From Phragmites australis (lineage: Eukaryota; Streptophyta; Magnoliopsida; Poales; Poaceae), in assembly GCF_958298935.1 (NCBI RefSeq), contig NC_084934.1, positions 374,501 through 438,500 on the forward strand: 64,000 bases of DNA. Direction: 5' to 3'. This document shows positions 10,376-22,292 of this stretch, piece after piece. Each line of letters starts with the position of its first letter. The first letter of the stretch is position 1. Both the position numbers and the translations under genes were made by a program. The notes beneath the pieces were generated by a model. That model did not search any database, was not told where the DNA came from, and worked only from the letters and a program-made list of their open reading frames with translations.

Positions 10376-10756
10376 TGTTAGGGGAACACCCCACCCTGAA
10401 GATATTTAGACGACACATTGTGGTATTATTGTAGCTATCATAATGTCTCAGCCATCACGTGGTATGTAAAGGGGTAAAATACCCAAAATACCTCTCTATA
10501 CATATGATTGTAACATAATATCTTAGGGGTAGGCTGGTAATTTCCCCTACCTCTTCTCTCTATAAATAAGCCCTCAAAGGGCAGGAGAGGGGGACCCCAA
10601 AGGTTTTCCCCCATTACTAAAACTTCAGCAGATACTCAAACGATGTTTTTCTCAGCTCTCTCCTTTTGGATCACATGTTCATCTCCAAGATTGAGCCTCC
10701 TCTTATGAGCGGGGCTCTCGCTGTATCTGTTCGGGGCACGTACTCGTGCACCAACA
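10376..10756 (+). repeat. 381-bp LTR (3' LTR or solo LTR)
   Basis: The segment starts TGTTAGGGG and ends CACCAACA, carries a TATAAATA box at 10561-10568, and ends in a C- and T-rich tract typical of an R-U5 region. No primer site follows it and the flanking pentamers (GGTAC, ATCAT) do not match. The purine-rich tract on its left suggests the 3' LTR of an element whose 5' part is gone. Confidence 0.6.
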
Positions 10757-12339
10757 ATCATTTTTTTTGCCATTGGTGGTTATGAACTGACAGTGATACC
10801 TTATCACTTTCATTTCTAGGAAGACCGGTACCAATTGGCGATCGCCAGTTGGGGTTTCTGTGGTAGTGTTGAAGGAACCTATGCAGAAGCCTTTCAACAA
10901 GCTTTTATGATAATGGGTAAGTCATGGAGAACCTTCAAATATGAGCTCAATCATCACTACGAGAAGGAGAAATTGGAACCTTTAAGGTGTATGGCCCGTT
11001 ACGATCGGTATAGGACGATTTTGTGGCACAAAAGTGACCAAAACAAGCTTTAAAGTCAAGTGAGAGTTACAAGGAGATCCAGAATAAGAACAAACACTAA
11101 GATAAGCTAGGCTCATGTGGGTATGATAGGAAAATACCATAATGGATGATAGATAAGAAGAGGGTCATCGGATTGGGAAAAATTGCATTAGATGGGCTAG
11201 AAGATCAATGCAGGTTCTAGGCTTACGCTTGGTCATAAACAACCAAAGATGGGAAATTAACCTTCAAAAACCCAGAAGACGGAGAAGTGACCTAGAAAAT
11301 GAAAGAGATGATTGCCCAACCTTCAAAAGGGTCTTTTAACCTGATAGGTACAACAACACACTTATTATGACCCTAGGAAACAAGGAGCACTCATGTCACA
11401 CTTGAGGCTTGGGAGCTAGGGTTACCTAGGAAAATGCCTTCCCACAGCATGCCAACTCTTATAGGAGCCAGCAGAGATCCAAAGCCAAGAGCGAAGCATA
11501 ACTGTTTTCCTTGTTAAACGCATGCGTAGAACGTGTTGTATAGGAAGCACTCAATAAGTCATAAGCCAACATAAATGCACAATCATGCCCCATGCCCGTG
11601 AGATTAGCCATGGGTTCAGTCCACTTTACGACAATTTATATCATGGAGGCTACATTGTGCAAGTTTGAAGTGTCAGCTTTGAGTATTTTAATCAAGGCTA
11701 GCATGGATTAGGTTTATCCAAACAAGGAAGGGATATCCCCAAGTTACACAAAGGTCCAAGTGGGCATGATACATCCTACCTTCATTGGCATTAGGATGGA
11801 TATCCCTACAAAAGACAACATAACAATTTTATGGGATGCCCCCCATAATTCCATTATATGGCGCAACAAATATATTGTCTTGGTCACTCCAACGCCCGCC
11901 TCTCCAGTTCATTTGCCTCAGCTATCATGCCTTAACCTCTACAGCCAGCATCTTCGCTACCCTCACATCATCATAAGAAGTAGGACAAGGTGAATAGCAT
12001 GATAACTATATAGTAGAGACATGACCAATCTGTAACCTCTCCTGTGAAGGTTTAGCTACTAGTGCGAGGCAACGCAAAAACCAAGGGTAAGGATTACAAC
12101 AAAAATGCAAGTTTTGTCGCAATATGAGCGAGGAAAGCCATTCTGCGCACAAAATAAATAGAGAGAATGCCATGGTAGTTAAAGAGATTGCGTTAATCGT
12201 ACATGGAAGCAACCAACAATAAGGGATTTTTTTTGTCCTTATGGCATACCAATATAAGCATTTCTTCCACCCTAGGGGTAAAATCCTTGTCTCATTTGAT
12301 GACTTATGCACTCTCTACCATTACGACAAACTTGACCTT

Positions 12340-13070
12340 AATCCTTTGAATTGTTGGACATTGTAAGTGTCTAAAATCTCTACCTATGTTTGTGCACTGT
12401 TCAATTAAATGGCATGCCTAACTACTATTTTGTTTATAGATACATGTATCATCAATCCAAAACTATCAAGGAGCTGGTCGAATTCCTTGACCCACAATCC
12501 ATTTGTTGGAAACAGATACATCCCAACACTGAAGATGTCAGGGAATACATTACAAATTCTATGCCCCAAATCCACGATAAGTTGTGCATACTTGGTGCCT
12601 ACAACTTTAAGTAAGGGTTGCAATAAAATACTCTTGACTTGCACTTAATCGACAACCTAACCTAAGGCTTATTGGCTATGGATCATGTGCAGCAACCAAT
12701 AGATTCTAGTTATGATGATGCAACATAATAGCATAAAGATGTTCTTGGACTCCTTGGACTATCATGCATCCTCCTACCAAGAACTATTATATGTTATTGA
12801 TAGGGTTTTCGAGAATTACATCGCAAAAGGGGGGAGACACAACCCATCCAAGGAAAAAAAAAGTCTCACCATACTCATTTTCAAGCAATTACACACTTCT
12901 TATGCATGTATCTTAAAATTTCCAATGTTAAAGACTAGTCAAACGATGGTTATGTTGGAATATCTTTTGTAGTGTCACAAGCAGCCAACTGGCACCGTGC
13001 TATGTGGATATTATTTGTGTTGGTTTACAAGAGTTGTATACAAAGAAAGCATAGTTGGTTGTCACAACAC
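12340..13070 (+). pseudogene. Ulp1-like C48 peptidase relic in CACTA element
   Basis: Conserved blocks survive in several frames: a FLDPQSI block and a YNFK block within 12440-12612 bounded by plausible splice sites (TATAG before, GTAAGG after); then a LDSLD motif, which holds the catalytic Asp of the family, followed by a helix and KGG at 12730-12850; then a TVLCGYY block at about 13000, with the catalytic Cys. The usual HW block with the catalytic His is not recognisable. C48 enzymes of the Ulp1 family cleave SUMO-like tags, and such domains are carried by some grass CACTA and Mutator elements. Frameshifts and stops make this a relic. Confidence 0.65.
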
Positions 13071-13772
13071 CAAATATTATATTAGTTTCACCTTCTCAAA
13101 GAGCGCTTCACAAGTCTAACTCCACATAATCCGAGTAGAGATGCCTCACTTCATAATGTGGGAGGTCAACCACCTATTAGACGAGTTTTATGACAAGGAA
13201 CCACAAATGAACTATTTGAGGTAAACTTATGATAAGGCCATAGACTTTCAGTTACGATTTTTAGTTTGAATAGATGAATGGTTGAAGATAGGGTTTTATA
13301 TTGGGATTCCACTGCCAATGATGATAGTTGGCTTCCCATGAGATTTCATGATCATATTTGGAGATAATTATGTTTAGGTGGTACAAAACACCTAAACACT
13401 ATTACCCCAAGTGTTATTTTGAAAATTGGGTCATAAAATCTGAGACATTCCTTTTTATCTTTTACATCGTTGTTTTCTTTCAACATGCAAATAATGTGAT
13501 AGTAGATTTTTTTTTCATATATGTGACTACATAGCTCGATTGGAATGGTTATTATACATGCACCTTGCACATGTTTTTACTGTCTGAATCGAGTGTGTAG
13601 TCACCTATAGTTATCTCCATATTTTGATGTAGGGTTTGACATCTTCCTCTTTATCTTTTTAAGTTTATAAGACCAATGATATTTTGAAGTTTAATTTTCC
13701 AATGATGATTATTTGTCCTGATACTTTTGGCGATCACCGTTGATGATATCAAGGTTTAGGTTGGCTACATAA

Positions 13773-13980
13773 TAGGATTAGCTACCAAACTCTGAGAGAA
13801 CATTTCACCATAGCAGATTTCACTAAGGCGGGGGAGTGGTAGGTGTATGAGGTTTTCTAGGGTGCTCTTCTTGGGAATATTGACGCCACCTACCTCTCCC
13901 TCTACCTCAATGAAATTTGCTCGGTTATACATAGGATTAACCACCAAACTATTTTGAGAGAGGACACATTTCACCTACCC
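13773..13980. repeat. Diverged direct repeat spaced about 160 bp
   Basis: A segment of about 40 bases (AGGATTA.C.ACCAAACT... ending ACATTTCACC) occurs at 13774 and again at 13933. Between the copies GGTAGGTG (about 13838) and CACCTACC (about 13889) form an inverted pair. I do not recognise the family. Confidence 0.6.
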
Positions 13981-14171
13981 ACACCTTGCTACCCAAAACG
14001 GTGGCCAAGAAAAGTTATAAATAGCTCATTTTCCTTATAAATATGTCATTAATTTAGTTTCCTTATACATATGTGTCATTAATTTCCTTTTTATTATAGA
14101 TAGTTCTCATTAATTTTGTTTTCTTTTATATGATGGACAACTACACCATATGAATCTCAAGAAGAAGAAAC

Positions 14172-14201
14172 ACCCCCCCCCCCACACACACACACACACA
14201 T
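14172..14201. repeat. Poly-C and (CA)n microsatellite
   Basis: A run of C followed by about nine CA units. Confidence 0.95.
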
Positions 14202-14519
14202 GCTAGGCAGGGGTGGTAAGGCGGGAAAAACAACGGAGAAGAAGCACCCTCACAAACTAAGAATGATTTTTTTTTTTTTGACTTTTGTCGAACTTGTGAT
14301 CATTGTGATATGCTTATGTGAATGTGATGACTGTGTGACGTCTTATGTCAATATCAGTTGCTAGTGACTATATGACTATGTGATATCTTTTGTTGCTCTC
14401 TGTGATATGAGTGAGATTATTTGTGAGTGTTTGTGTAATGTGTTGCTGCTACTTGTTTCAGAGAGCATGGCTAGCAATTCCTAAGGCTAGCCCAAAATTC
14501 AATTTTTTGTGTGATGCCT

Positions 14520-14880
14520 ACAGTATAAATTACAATCGGTTTTCTTTTTGAACCTACTGTAAAAATGAACCAAAGAACAATCAATTCAAATAGAAAACCG
14601 ACTGTATTATCATAATCGGTTCTAGTTGTGATCTGACTGTGATACATCTATTATCTTAGTCGGTTGTTTGTCAGAACCGATTGTGATAATTTATCCTAGT
14701 CAGTTATTCGTTAGAGCAGACTATGATAATACAATTATCACAGTCTATCTATTGCAGTTGGTTCTATACCTGATTGTGATAATTTTCGATTATAATAGTC
14801 ACTTGAGTGTAGTTTGTTTGGAAACCAATTTGTCTTAGCGGTTACAAACCGACTGCATATGCCCTCGCTATATATACTGA
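14520..14880. repeat. CACTA subterminal repeat array
   Basis: Repeated words of type ACCGACTGTGATAAT and its reverse complement ATTATCAC..TCGGTT occur in both orientations. This is the arrangement at the ends of CACTA elements, where the TNP1-type protein binds. Confidence 0.75.
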
Positions 14881-14930
14881 CATCAATGGCGATAAATTGC
14901 AGCTAAAGGCGAAAAAGCTAGATATATATT

Positions 14931-15163
14931 CCCTCCAGTCCAAATAAGTGTCATTTTAGGTTACGTGCAACCAACTGTTTTAAATTTTAGCTACAAATTA
15001 TTTTTTATATATTAAGTTTATGTACTTGAAAATAGCACGAGTAGATTTATCTTGAAAAGTATTTTTATAATATATTTTTGTTATGTTTTTTAATATATTA
15101 AAAAATTATAATTAAATTTGTATTTTAAGAACATGAAAACACATTTATTTGGAACTAAAGGTA
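14931..15163. mobile_element. Stowaway-like MITE (degenerate)
   Basis: The left arm starts CCCTCCAGTCCAAATAAGTG and the reverse complement of the right arm reads CTACCTTTAGTTCCAAATAAATG. These resemble the CTCCCTCCGTCCCAAAATAAG ends of grass Stowaway elements. The interior is AT-rich without coding capacity. The TA target duplication is not clear. Confidence 0.6.
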
Positions 15164-16205
15164 GATGCGCAAGAAGCCAATCAGGAACAGTATGGTGATA
15201 GGACTGGACACTGTCGTTTTTGCTGACCACCAATGTCTTATTATCCCTTGGATGCAAAAGGTCCACCAGTGTCCCCTTACTGTGACACTGATAACGATCT
15301 TGATTGATATGGACTTGCATCTTTTAAATTTTGTTGTTCTGGCCGGGATGCCTAGCCTAAATTAAGGACAGATTGACACAGAAAGGTAGTCTTTAATTTT
15401 GTGTCACTACCAAGTATGTAATTCAATCGAGAGCTAGCTTTCAGTTCCCTGTGCACTGTCTGCATCGGTCCAGATTCTCAAATTTGTGGAAGTCGGATCG
15501 GCTCTATGCCACGCCTTCCCAATATCCCACGATGCCTGACTGGTGGCATGAGATATCAAAGGCTACACCTAAAGCGCGGCGCAGCAAACTCAATAGTATT
15601 ATTATCTATATCATGTGGAATATTTGAAAAGAGCAAAATCGCTGTATTTTCCAGAAGTCGGCAAGTCAATCGGGTGAGGTCACGGGAAGCAAAATTTACT
15701 ATAAAAGACCTCTTCCTTTACGGTGGCATATGCCAACTTTTTTCTCTCAATTCAACTATTAGATCAAGAGATAAATAGTGTACATATAATCTTAAAAAAT
15801 CTTTTTAAATAATGTCTTATAAAATTTGCTTTTGAGACCATAACCTCTCTACAGAGGACATCAATCAGAGGAGTGGCTCGTTGTTCTTATTGGAGTGAGG
15901 CAAGATGTTTTTCGCTTAAACTCAGCCTGACGCTCATGGCGGCTTCTTTCTGTATTTTTTAGACTGACTTCTCCTTCTTAAAGAATTAAGGCAGAACTCT
16001 GCCTGTTTTACGCAAAAGAAATTAATTAGTAGATCGGTTCAAAAGTTGCGATTTAAGCACACATTATTCGATTGTTTTTTCAGATCATTAAGAGGACATT
16101 ATTCGATTATTCATGGACAAGTGCTGCCATAGCTAACATGTAATTAATGTGAGGCTGTTGTATCACCAGCTGGTATAATGCAAGGTCATGGCCTTGCTGT
16201 TCGAC
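15164..16205. other. Intergenic, no gene seen
   Basis: AT-rich sequence with scattered short ORFs that lack motifs and codon bias. Confidence 0.6.
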
Positions 16206-17674
16206 CACTACTAATTAACAAATGTCATCCTTATCCTTCTTTCATTACCGGTTCGAAGATAACCGATAATAATAAATTATCACTGACGATTCATAAGCTG
16301 AATCGATAAATCTAACTATAAATCCTTAAGAATCAACAGTGATAATTAATATCACTACTGTTTTCGTAGCTAGAACCTGAACCGACAGTTATATTAACTA
16401 TCATGCCAGTTCAAAAGCTCACCGACACAGTAATAATTAAGTTAATATGAACCACAATAATAAGAATTACCACTGCCGGTTTAAAAGTTCACCAACACGA
16501 TAATAATTGAGTGAATATGAACTGGTAGTAATAATCCTTATCTCTGTCGTCTCGTATTCTAAACCGACAGTGATAAAGATTATCACTGCCGGTTCATATG
16601 CTTACCGATAGAGCAATAATTGAGCGAATATGAACCGCCAAAGATAATTCTTCTATATATCACAAGTTTGTCTCTCTCAGCTATGCCCCATCTCACTTCG
16701 TTCATAATCTCCAGAAGCCGCTCCCGAGGAGTAGTGGTGGTCGAAATGATGTAATAGTCACCATCGCCACTGCAGCTACATGTGTCCAACTTCCACGTCC
16801 TCCGAGCTCGCCGCCTTCTCTCAAGCCCTAGCCACCTCGCGACCACCCTCGTTTCCCCGAGCCACCTCGCGACTGCCCTTTACTGAGCCCGAAGCTGCTC
16901 CCAAAGGGTAGTTATGGTCGAAGTGGTACGATAATCACCGTCACCATTGCGGCTATCCCTATCCCTTGGGCCCAGCTTCCACATCCTCCATCTCACTGAC
17001 CGCGTTGTCTCCCGAGCTCATGGTCTCCTACCTTCCGAGCCTGTAGCCGTATCTCCCCATCTCCCTAGCCAGTACCCTATCTCCTGAACCCGTCTTCCCA
17101 ACTAAATAAGTAGCAAGTTGAGTATCAAGTTAGGTAGCTAGATTGTAGAAATAGATATATCTAAATGAGTGGTAGAAAATACATTTGCTTCAAAATAATT
17201 TAGTTTTCGTCATTTATTTAGATGTACTATTATCACTCAGATAGTGCAAGATGTAAAAAGGATGGTGCAAGGCAATTGTTCCGAGAGCTCTTCAGTGTTC
17301 CTAAGCTTCTAGTATAGTAGTTTTACAACATACATTCCTATTTATCTAAGTTTGAGATGTAGAATACTCTACTGCGAATATTTGGTATAGGGTTTCTGTC
17401 TAAGTTTGCAGATCTTCATATTGAAAAGTTCATGATAGAATATTTTTTCATATATGGATGAATTATCATTATCCATTTTCGGCTTGAACTGATAATGATA
17501 TTTACTATCACTGTCGATTCATAAGTCGACTATAATAATCTATGATTATTACTATCACTATTTTACAAGTATCACTATCAATTTATAAATCAGTTATAAT
17601 AATTCATTATTATCACTATCACTATTTCACTATCATTCTAAAATTAATAATATGATACTAGTTAACTAGTAGTG
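16206..17674. mobile_element. Non-autonomous CACTA element, 1469 bp
   Basis: The left end reads CACTACTAATTAAC and the reverse complement of the right end reads CACTACTAGTTAAC, a match at 13 of 14 bases. Subterminal arrays of ACCGACAGTGATAAT-type words fill 16240-16640 and, more decayed, 17450-17660. The centre (16660-17110) is GC-rich and has a duplicated block. No transposase is encoded, so it depends on an autonomous relative. The flanking triplets (GAC left, GTG right) do not match, so the target duplication is lost or the ends are off by a base or two. Confidence 0.75.
16714..16955. repeat. 177-bp spaced duplication in the CACTA core
   Basis: A block of about 65 bases starting GAAGC.GCTCCC at 16714 recurs at 16891, with about 80 percent identity by eye. 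The core could be a captured gene fragment or old promoter sequence of the element; I could not match it to a gene. Confidence 0.7.
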
Positions 17675-18124
17675 GTGACATATTCTGTATCAGTGGAACC
17701 ACAACTACCTATATTTGTGCGATCTTAATTGGTTAGTACTCCAATGCGCTATATATAGCTATAGATAGCTAAGCTACCGAGTACTTCTTTGTTGTTGTTA
17801 GCCCCTATGCATAGCTGTCGGCAAATGGATATCACTAGCCCGATATGTAGATGAAAGCTATGTGACATGGCCATTTTCGAGAAGATCGGCTTTTCCATTA
17901 ATGACACTATTGATCCGTCTCACAGACCTCACCAGCCTAGCCTTCCCCATCAGACCGACTTATTAATTTCATTATTGCTTATCCTTACTATATAGTTGAG
18001 ATATGTAAATAATATTTGTCTACAGAAAAGGTGGCAGCGACTTCTTAATTTCTTCGATCAAGGGAAATAACTAAAAGTGCATATCTATCTCTAAATAATA
18101 CTAAAAAGCTATTTTTCAAAATAC
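17675..18124. other. Intergenic, no gene seen
   Basis: A short stretch between two CACTA elements with no supported feature. Confidence 0.6.
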
Positions 18125-18149
18125 CTAAGTATCATTTTTATAGACGGTT

Positions 18150-18510
18150 CATATGACAAACCAGTTGAGTAGTAGGCTACGTCTCTATATGGTTGTAGAT
18201 CGTTTGTGTAAATTTATTTTTATAAACGGTTTTTTATGTAAACCGCCTGTGAAAATAACTTTATTTTTACAGACGGTTCCTTATATGAATTACTTGTGGA
18301 AATGAGAATTTTCACATACAATTATTTATGCGAATTGTCTGTAAAAATGGGGTCGCTCGACCATCTCTCTTACATAATCTTATTATGGAAAATAAGCTGA
18401 GTAAATAGCGAGTTTTCATATCACAAGCGGTTCTCATAAAGAATCACATATGGAAATTAGTTTTCACAGAAAGTTCATTATGTGAACCGTCTATGATAAT
18501 CTCTCCATAA
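18150..18510. repeat. Left subterminal repeats of the large CACTA
   Basis: Words such as ACGGTTC.TAT, GTAAACCGCCTGTGAAAAT and TTTTTACAGACGGTT alternate in direct and inverted orientation. They match the words at 27850-28060. Confidence 0.8.
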
Positions 18511-18766
18511 ACAGTACCTTGCAGTGAGGAGCTACATTCAGACAGAGAGTTCATTGTCAAAACAGCAGAGCTCAAAGGCGATCGCGGATTTTAAAAACAG
18601 AGGGGGTTTTGAAGTCCTTGGAGGAGCCATCTAAGGTAGGGATATCTCATTCCTAATTAGCATCTTTTTGAAGTTTAGATTTAGATTTAAGGTTTAATTA
18701 GGGTTTAGATGTAATCTAAAGATGCTCATGGTTTTAACCACTTAGATCATCGAATTAGCTAAAATT

Positions 18767-21700
18767 GTGACCAATATTGATTCAATTGCAGCCACCGAGA
18801 AGGACGTTTTGACTAAGAAGATAAAGGAAATATACTATCCATGTTCTGACTGTAAGAACCAGAAGTTATGGATCAAATCAAGTATAATCAAATCACACTT
18901 GATCTTGAGAGGTTTTATCGAGGATTACACATGTTGGTCCAATCACGGTGAACAATGTACAAGCAAACCAAATGACGACATCGCTGCTGATCAAGTGGAT
19001 GGTGATGATGAGGTTGTCGAAGGCGACATTGATGTTATGGTGGATAATGATATTGATTTCGATCTGGAGGAAATATTGCGTCACGTAGAATCGTATGTTT
19101 TAAGGGACACGAGAGGTTTAAATAATTTTGATATGTTACAGAAGACATCGAATGAACTTTTGTATGAGGAATCAAATGGCTGTGATAAGGAATTTATAGT
19201 GTTGCATTTGATGCTTGAACTTCTAAGGTTTCTTAGATCTATTGAGTCTCTTAGCAACCTTGTTTCTGAAGCCTAACTCCTTGCCTACCATCACTTATTA
19301 GGCGAAGAAGCTTATATGCCCGTTGTCATTAGATGTGTAAAAAATACACGCGTTTTTGAACCAGTGTATCCTCTACCGTAAAGAGTACGAAGCCATGGAT
19401 AGATGCTTAGTATGCAATGTGAGTCGGTACAAGAGGAATGATGATTGTGAGGACAAAGTTGCTTCCACCAATGTGAAGAAAAAGAAGAGTAATGCTGGTC
19501 GTGATGAAGAAGAGAAAAAGTCTTATCATAGTGATGTGGTACCAGCTAGTGATCTCCCGCTTGCAGCATTTGTACTCGAACTCTAGGGACTCTGAGCTGA
19601 TATGTTGGCATTTCGATAAGCGCAAGAAAGATGGAACTAAGCTTCGATATCCCGCTGATGCTAGCCAATGGGGAAAGTTTGATGCCATGTATCTAGATTT
19701 CACTAATGAACTAAGGAATGTAATGTCCGCGTTGAGTACCAATAGAATGAATCTTTTCGGTGACATGAGCACCTCACATAGCACTTGGCCAATGATCCTG
19801 GCCATCTACAACCCTCCTCCATGGCTATGCATGAAGTAGAAGTACCTTATGTTGTTCATTCTTATCCAAGGACCGAAACAACCTAGCAACGATTTAGATG
19901 TATTTTTGGAACCATTAATGGAAGATATGGCGAAACTATGGAACAATGGGGTCCAGATGTGGAATGAGTTATGAATTCACGCTGAAAGCCATGATTTCGT
20001 TACCATTAGTGATTATCCCGCCCTTTCTCCCTATCAGGACAAGTTAAAGGGAAGCAAGGATGTGTAGTGTGCTTGGATGAAATCGTGTATGTGTACTTCC
20101 GTAGTCACAGAAGGTAGTGTACATATGACACCGACGGTTCTTACTCAAAACTCACAGATACCGCAAGATGAAAAAATATTTTGACAACACGATTGAGCAA
20201 GGTACTGGCCCAAAACCTCACAGTGGGGCACTAGTGTTTGAAATGGTCAAGAGCATCAAGGTTGTTTTTGGGAAGCCGTCGAAGGGTAAAAAGATAAAAA
20301 AAAAAGTGAGACACCAACCGGTATGCTATGGAAGAAGATGCTGATTTTCTTTAAGTATTTGCCCTATTGGAAGGACTTGGACGTTCGGCACAACATCGAT
20401 GTTATTCATGCTGAGAAGAATATGTGTGATAGCATCCTTGGCCTCTTATTGGACATACTGAGCAAAACAAAGAATGGAATCAAGTCACGTAAGCACTTGG
20501 TGCACTTTGAAATCAGGCCAGAGCTACACCCTAAAGACAAACTAAATAGGAAACATTATCTTCCCCTAGCTAGCTACTCTCTAACACCTGAGGAGAAAAA
20601 GGCATTGTTCAAGTGCTTATGTGGGGTGAGAGTCTCAGCTGGTTACTAATCTAACATCAGGAAACTAGTCTCGATGAAAGATTTGAAGCTAATCGGCATG
20701 AAGTCTCACTATTACCATGTGATGATAACATAGATGCTCCCTATTGCAATCAAGGGTATCAAGCCAGGATACATAAAGGTGGTCATCGCATGGTTTTGCT
20801 CAAAAGGTAATAGATGCTGAAAAACTAGGTGCTCTACATAGTTACTTGATAGACACTTTGTGCTAACTTGAGATGTGCTTCCCTCCATCCTTTTTCGATA
20901 TCATGTTATACCTCTTGGTTCACATCATGGATGAGATAATTGCACTGGGTCCTATATTCTCATATCAGATATATGTATTTGAGTGGTACATGGGTATTCT
21001 CAAGGGCTATGTACAGAATCGTGCTCATACAGAGGGCTCCATTATCAAGGGCTATAGTACCGAGGAAGTCATTGAGTGTTGCATCGATTACATAAAAAAT
21101 GTTAAACCAATTAGTGTACCTGTATCTCGATATGAGGGGAGGTTGTCTAGGAGAGGGACCAAAGGAAAGAAAAGATTCATTGATTATGATTACAAAGTAG
21201 TGGAAGAAGCACAATTCATCATCTTGCAGTAGCTCCAGATAGTGGCATCGTACGTTGAGCTACACCTAAATGAGCTTCATACAGAAAATCAAGGCCGCTC
21301 ATATGATTGGATTTTGAAAAAGCACAAGTATCGCTTCACCACATGGTTCAAGAATCAAAACCTTCTAGATGATGAATCCATAGATAAAAAAAAATGTGAA
21401 ATATTGGCTTGTGGCCCATCAAGTTTAGTTATATCGTGACAAGCGTATGACATTAATGGGTACGTTTTATACCAAAGCAAAGGAAAAGAAGAGCACAACC
21501 CAAAATAGCAGCGTTCGGATAGAAGCCTATGACACAACAGGCGACTATGGAGTGAATCTGCAAATCCCTGTCTTTCGGTGCAAATGGGTCAAACACCCAA
21601 ATGTTATGGTGGTAGATAACTACGGGTTCACAACTATCGACCTCAACATTGTAGGCCACAAAGATGATCCGTGGGTACTCGCTGATCATGTCGCACAAGT

Positions 21701-21800
21701 TTTCTATATAAACGACTCCACGAATGAAAAGAAGCACATAGTTGTTGACAGAAAACAAAGAATTATCGGAGTTAAGAATATGAAGGATGAGAAAGAATAA
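18767..21800 (+). pseudogene. TNP2-type CACTA transposase relic
   Basis: Pieces of one transposase appear in order but in different frames. The transposase-associated domain has its YPCSDCKN and HL..GF..Y..W..HGE signatures (18827-18950). The TNP2 core includes a C.LYRKEYE..D.CLVC zinc-like block (19360-19425), the FDKRKKDGTKLRYPADA block (19610-19670) and the DVRHNIDVIHAEKNMCDSILG block (20379-20450). A DUF4218-like segment contains MGILKGYVQNRA and EG (20873-21232). A DUF4216-like segment contains VFRCKWV and GFTTIDL (21447-21800). At least five separate open pieces show that stops and frameshifts have accumulated. In an active copy this protein would cut the element ends at the CACTA termini. 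Confidence 0.88.
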
Positions 21801-22139
21801 AATCAGTTCGATGACGCGCCATCTTTGGGAGATCCAGAAAAGATCAAACTTGTAGAAGCAACCCTCGATAGATTTCTGATGCCCTACATGCGCCTTGATA
21901 GTCTAGAAAAAACAGTTCAAGGTAAATAGTGCCATTTTAGGTAACTTAGTTTGCAATGTGATTTTCATGTCATGCAATTTCTTTTCCAATGTGATATACA
22001 TGTTTGTAACTTAATACCAAGGGCATGTGTGGAGTACTAAAATGCTTTAATTAATATACGGGATTGTATTAAGGATATGTATTAAATATATGCATCTAGA
22101 AAAAATTTATCTGAGAAAAAATTTAAAAATATATATTTA

Positions 22140-22292
22140 AAATGATTTTCACAGGCTATTCATTAAGTCAACCATCTGTGAAAATGGTTTCTACAAGTGG
22201 TTGACTTACGAAACTACCTATGAAAATACATTTTCACAGGTGGTTTCTTAAGTCAATCGCCTATAGAAATGCATTCTATATATATAGCAGTG
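22140..22292. repeat. Internal cluster of subterminal-type repeats
   Basis: Three to four copies of ATTTTCACAGG...GGTT words lie inside the element, downstream of TNP2 and ending at a TAGCAGTG (22285-22292). This is unusual for a single CACTA unit and suggests a composite or nested structure. Confidence 0.65.

Larger units (their letters stand above)
10757..14900 (+). mobile_element. Decayed CACTA (En/Spm) element, 3' portion
   Basis: The stretch holds a short TNP1-like relic (10835-11053, with a KSWRTFKYEL motif as in plant En/Spm ORF1), a C48 peptidase relic (12340-13070) and an array of subterminal repeats (14520-14880). All read left to right as in the larger element at 18-28 kb. The left end has been lost at the LTR at 10376-10756, and I could not identify a right terminal CACTA. 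11060-12330 and 13070-14500 show no intact coding sequence. Confidence 0.65.

Noticed and set aside
17902..17911. CACTATTG as the left terminus of the large CACTA
   Set aside because: Only the first seven bases match the right end and the following sequence lacks subterminal repeats.
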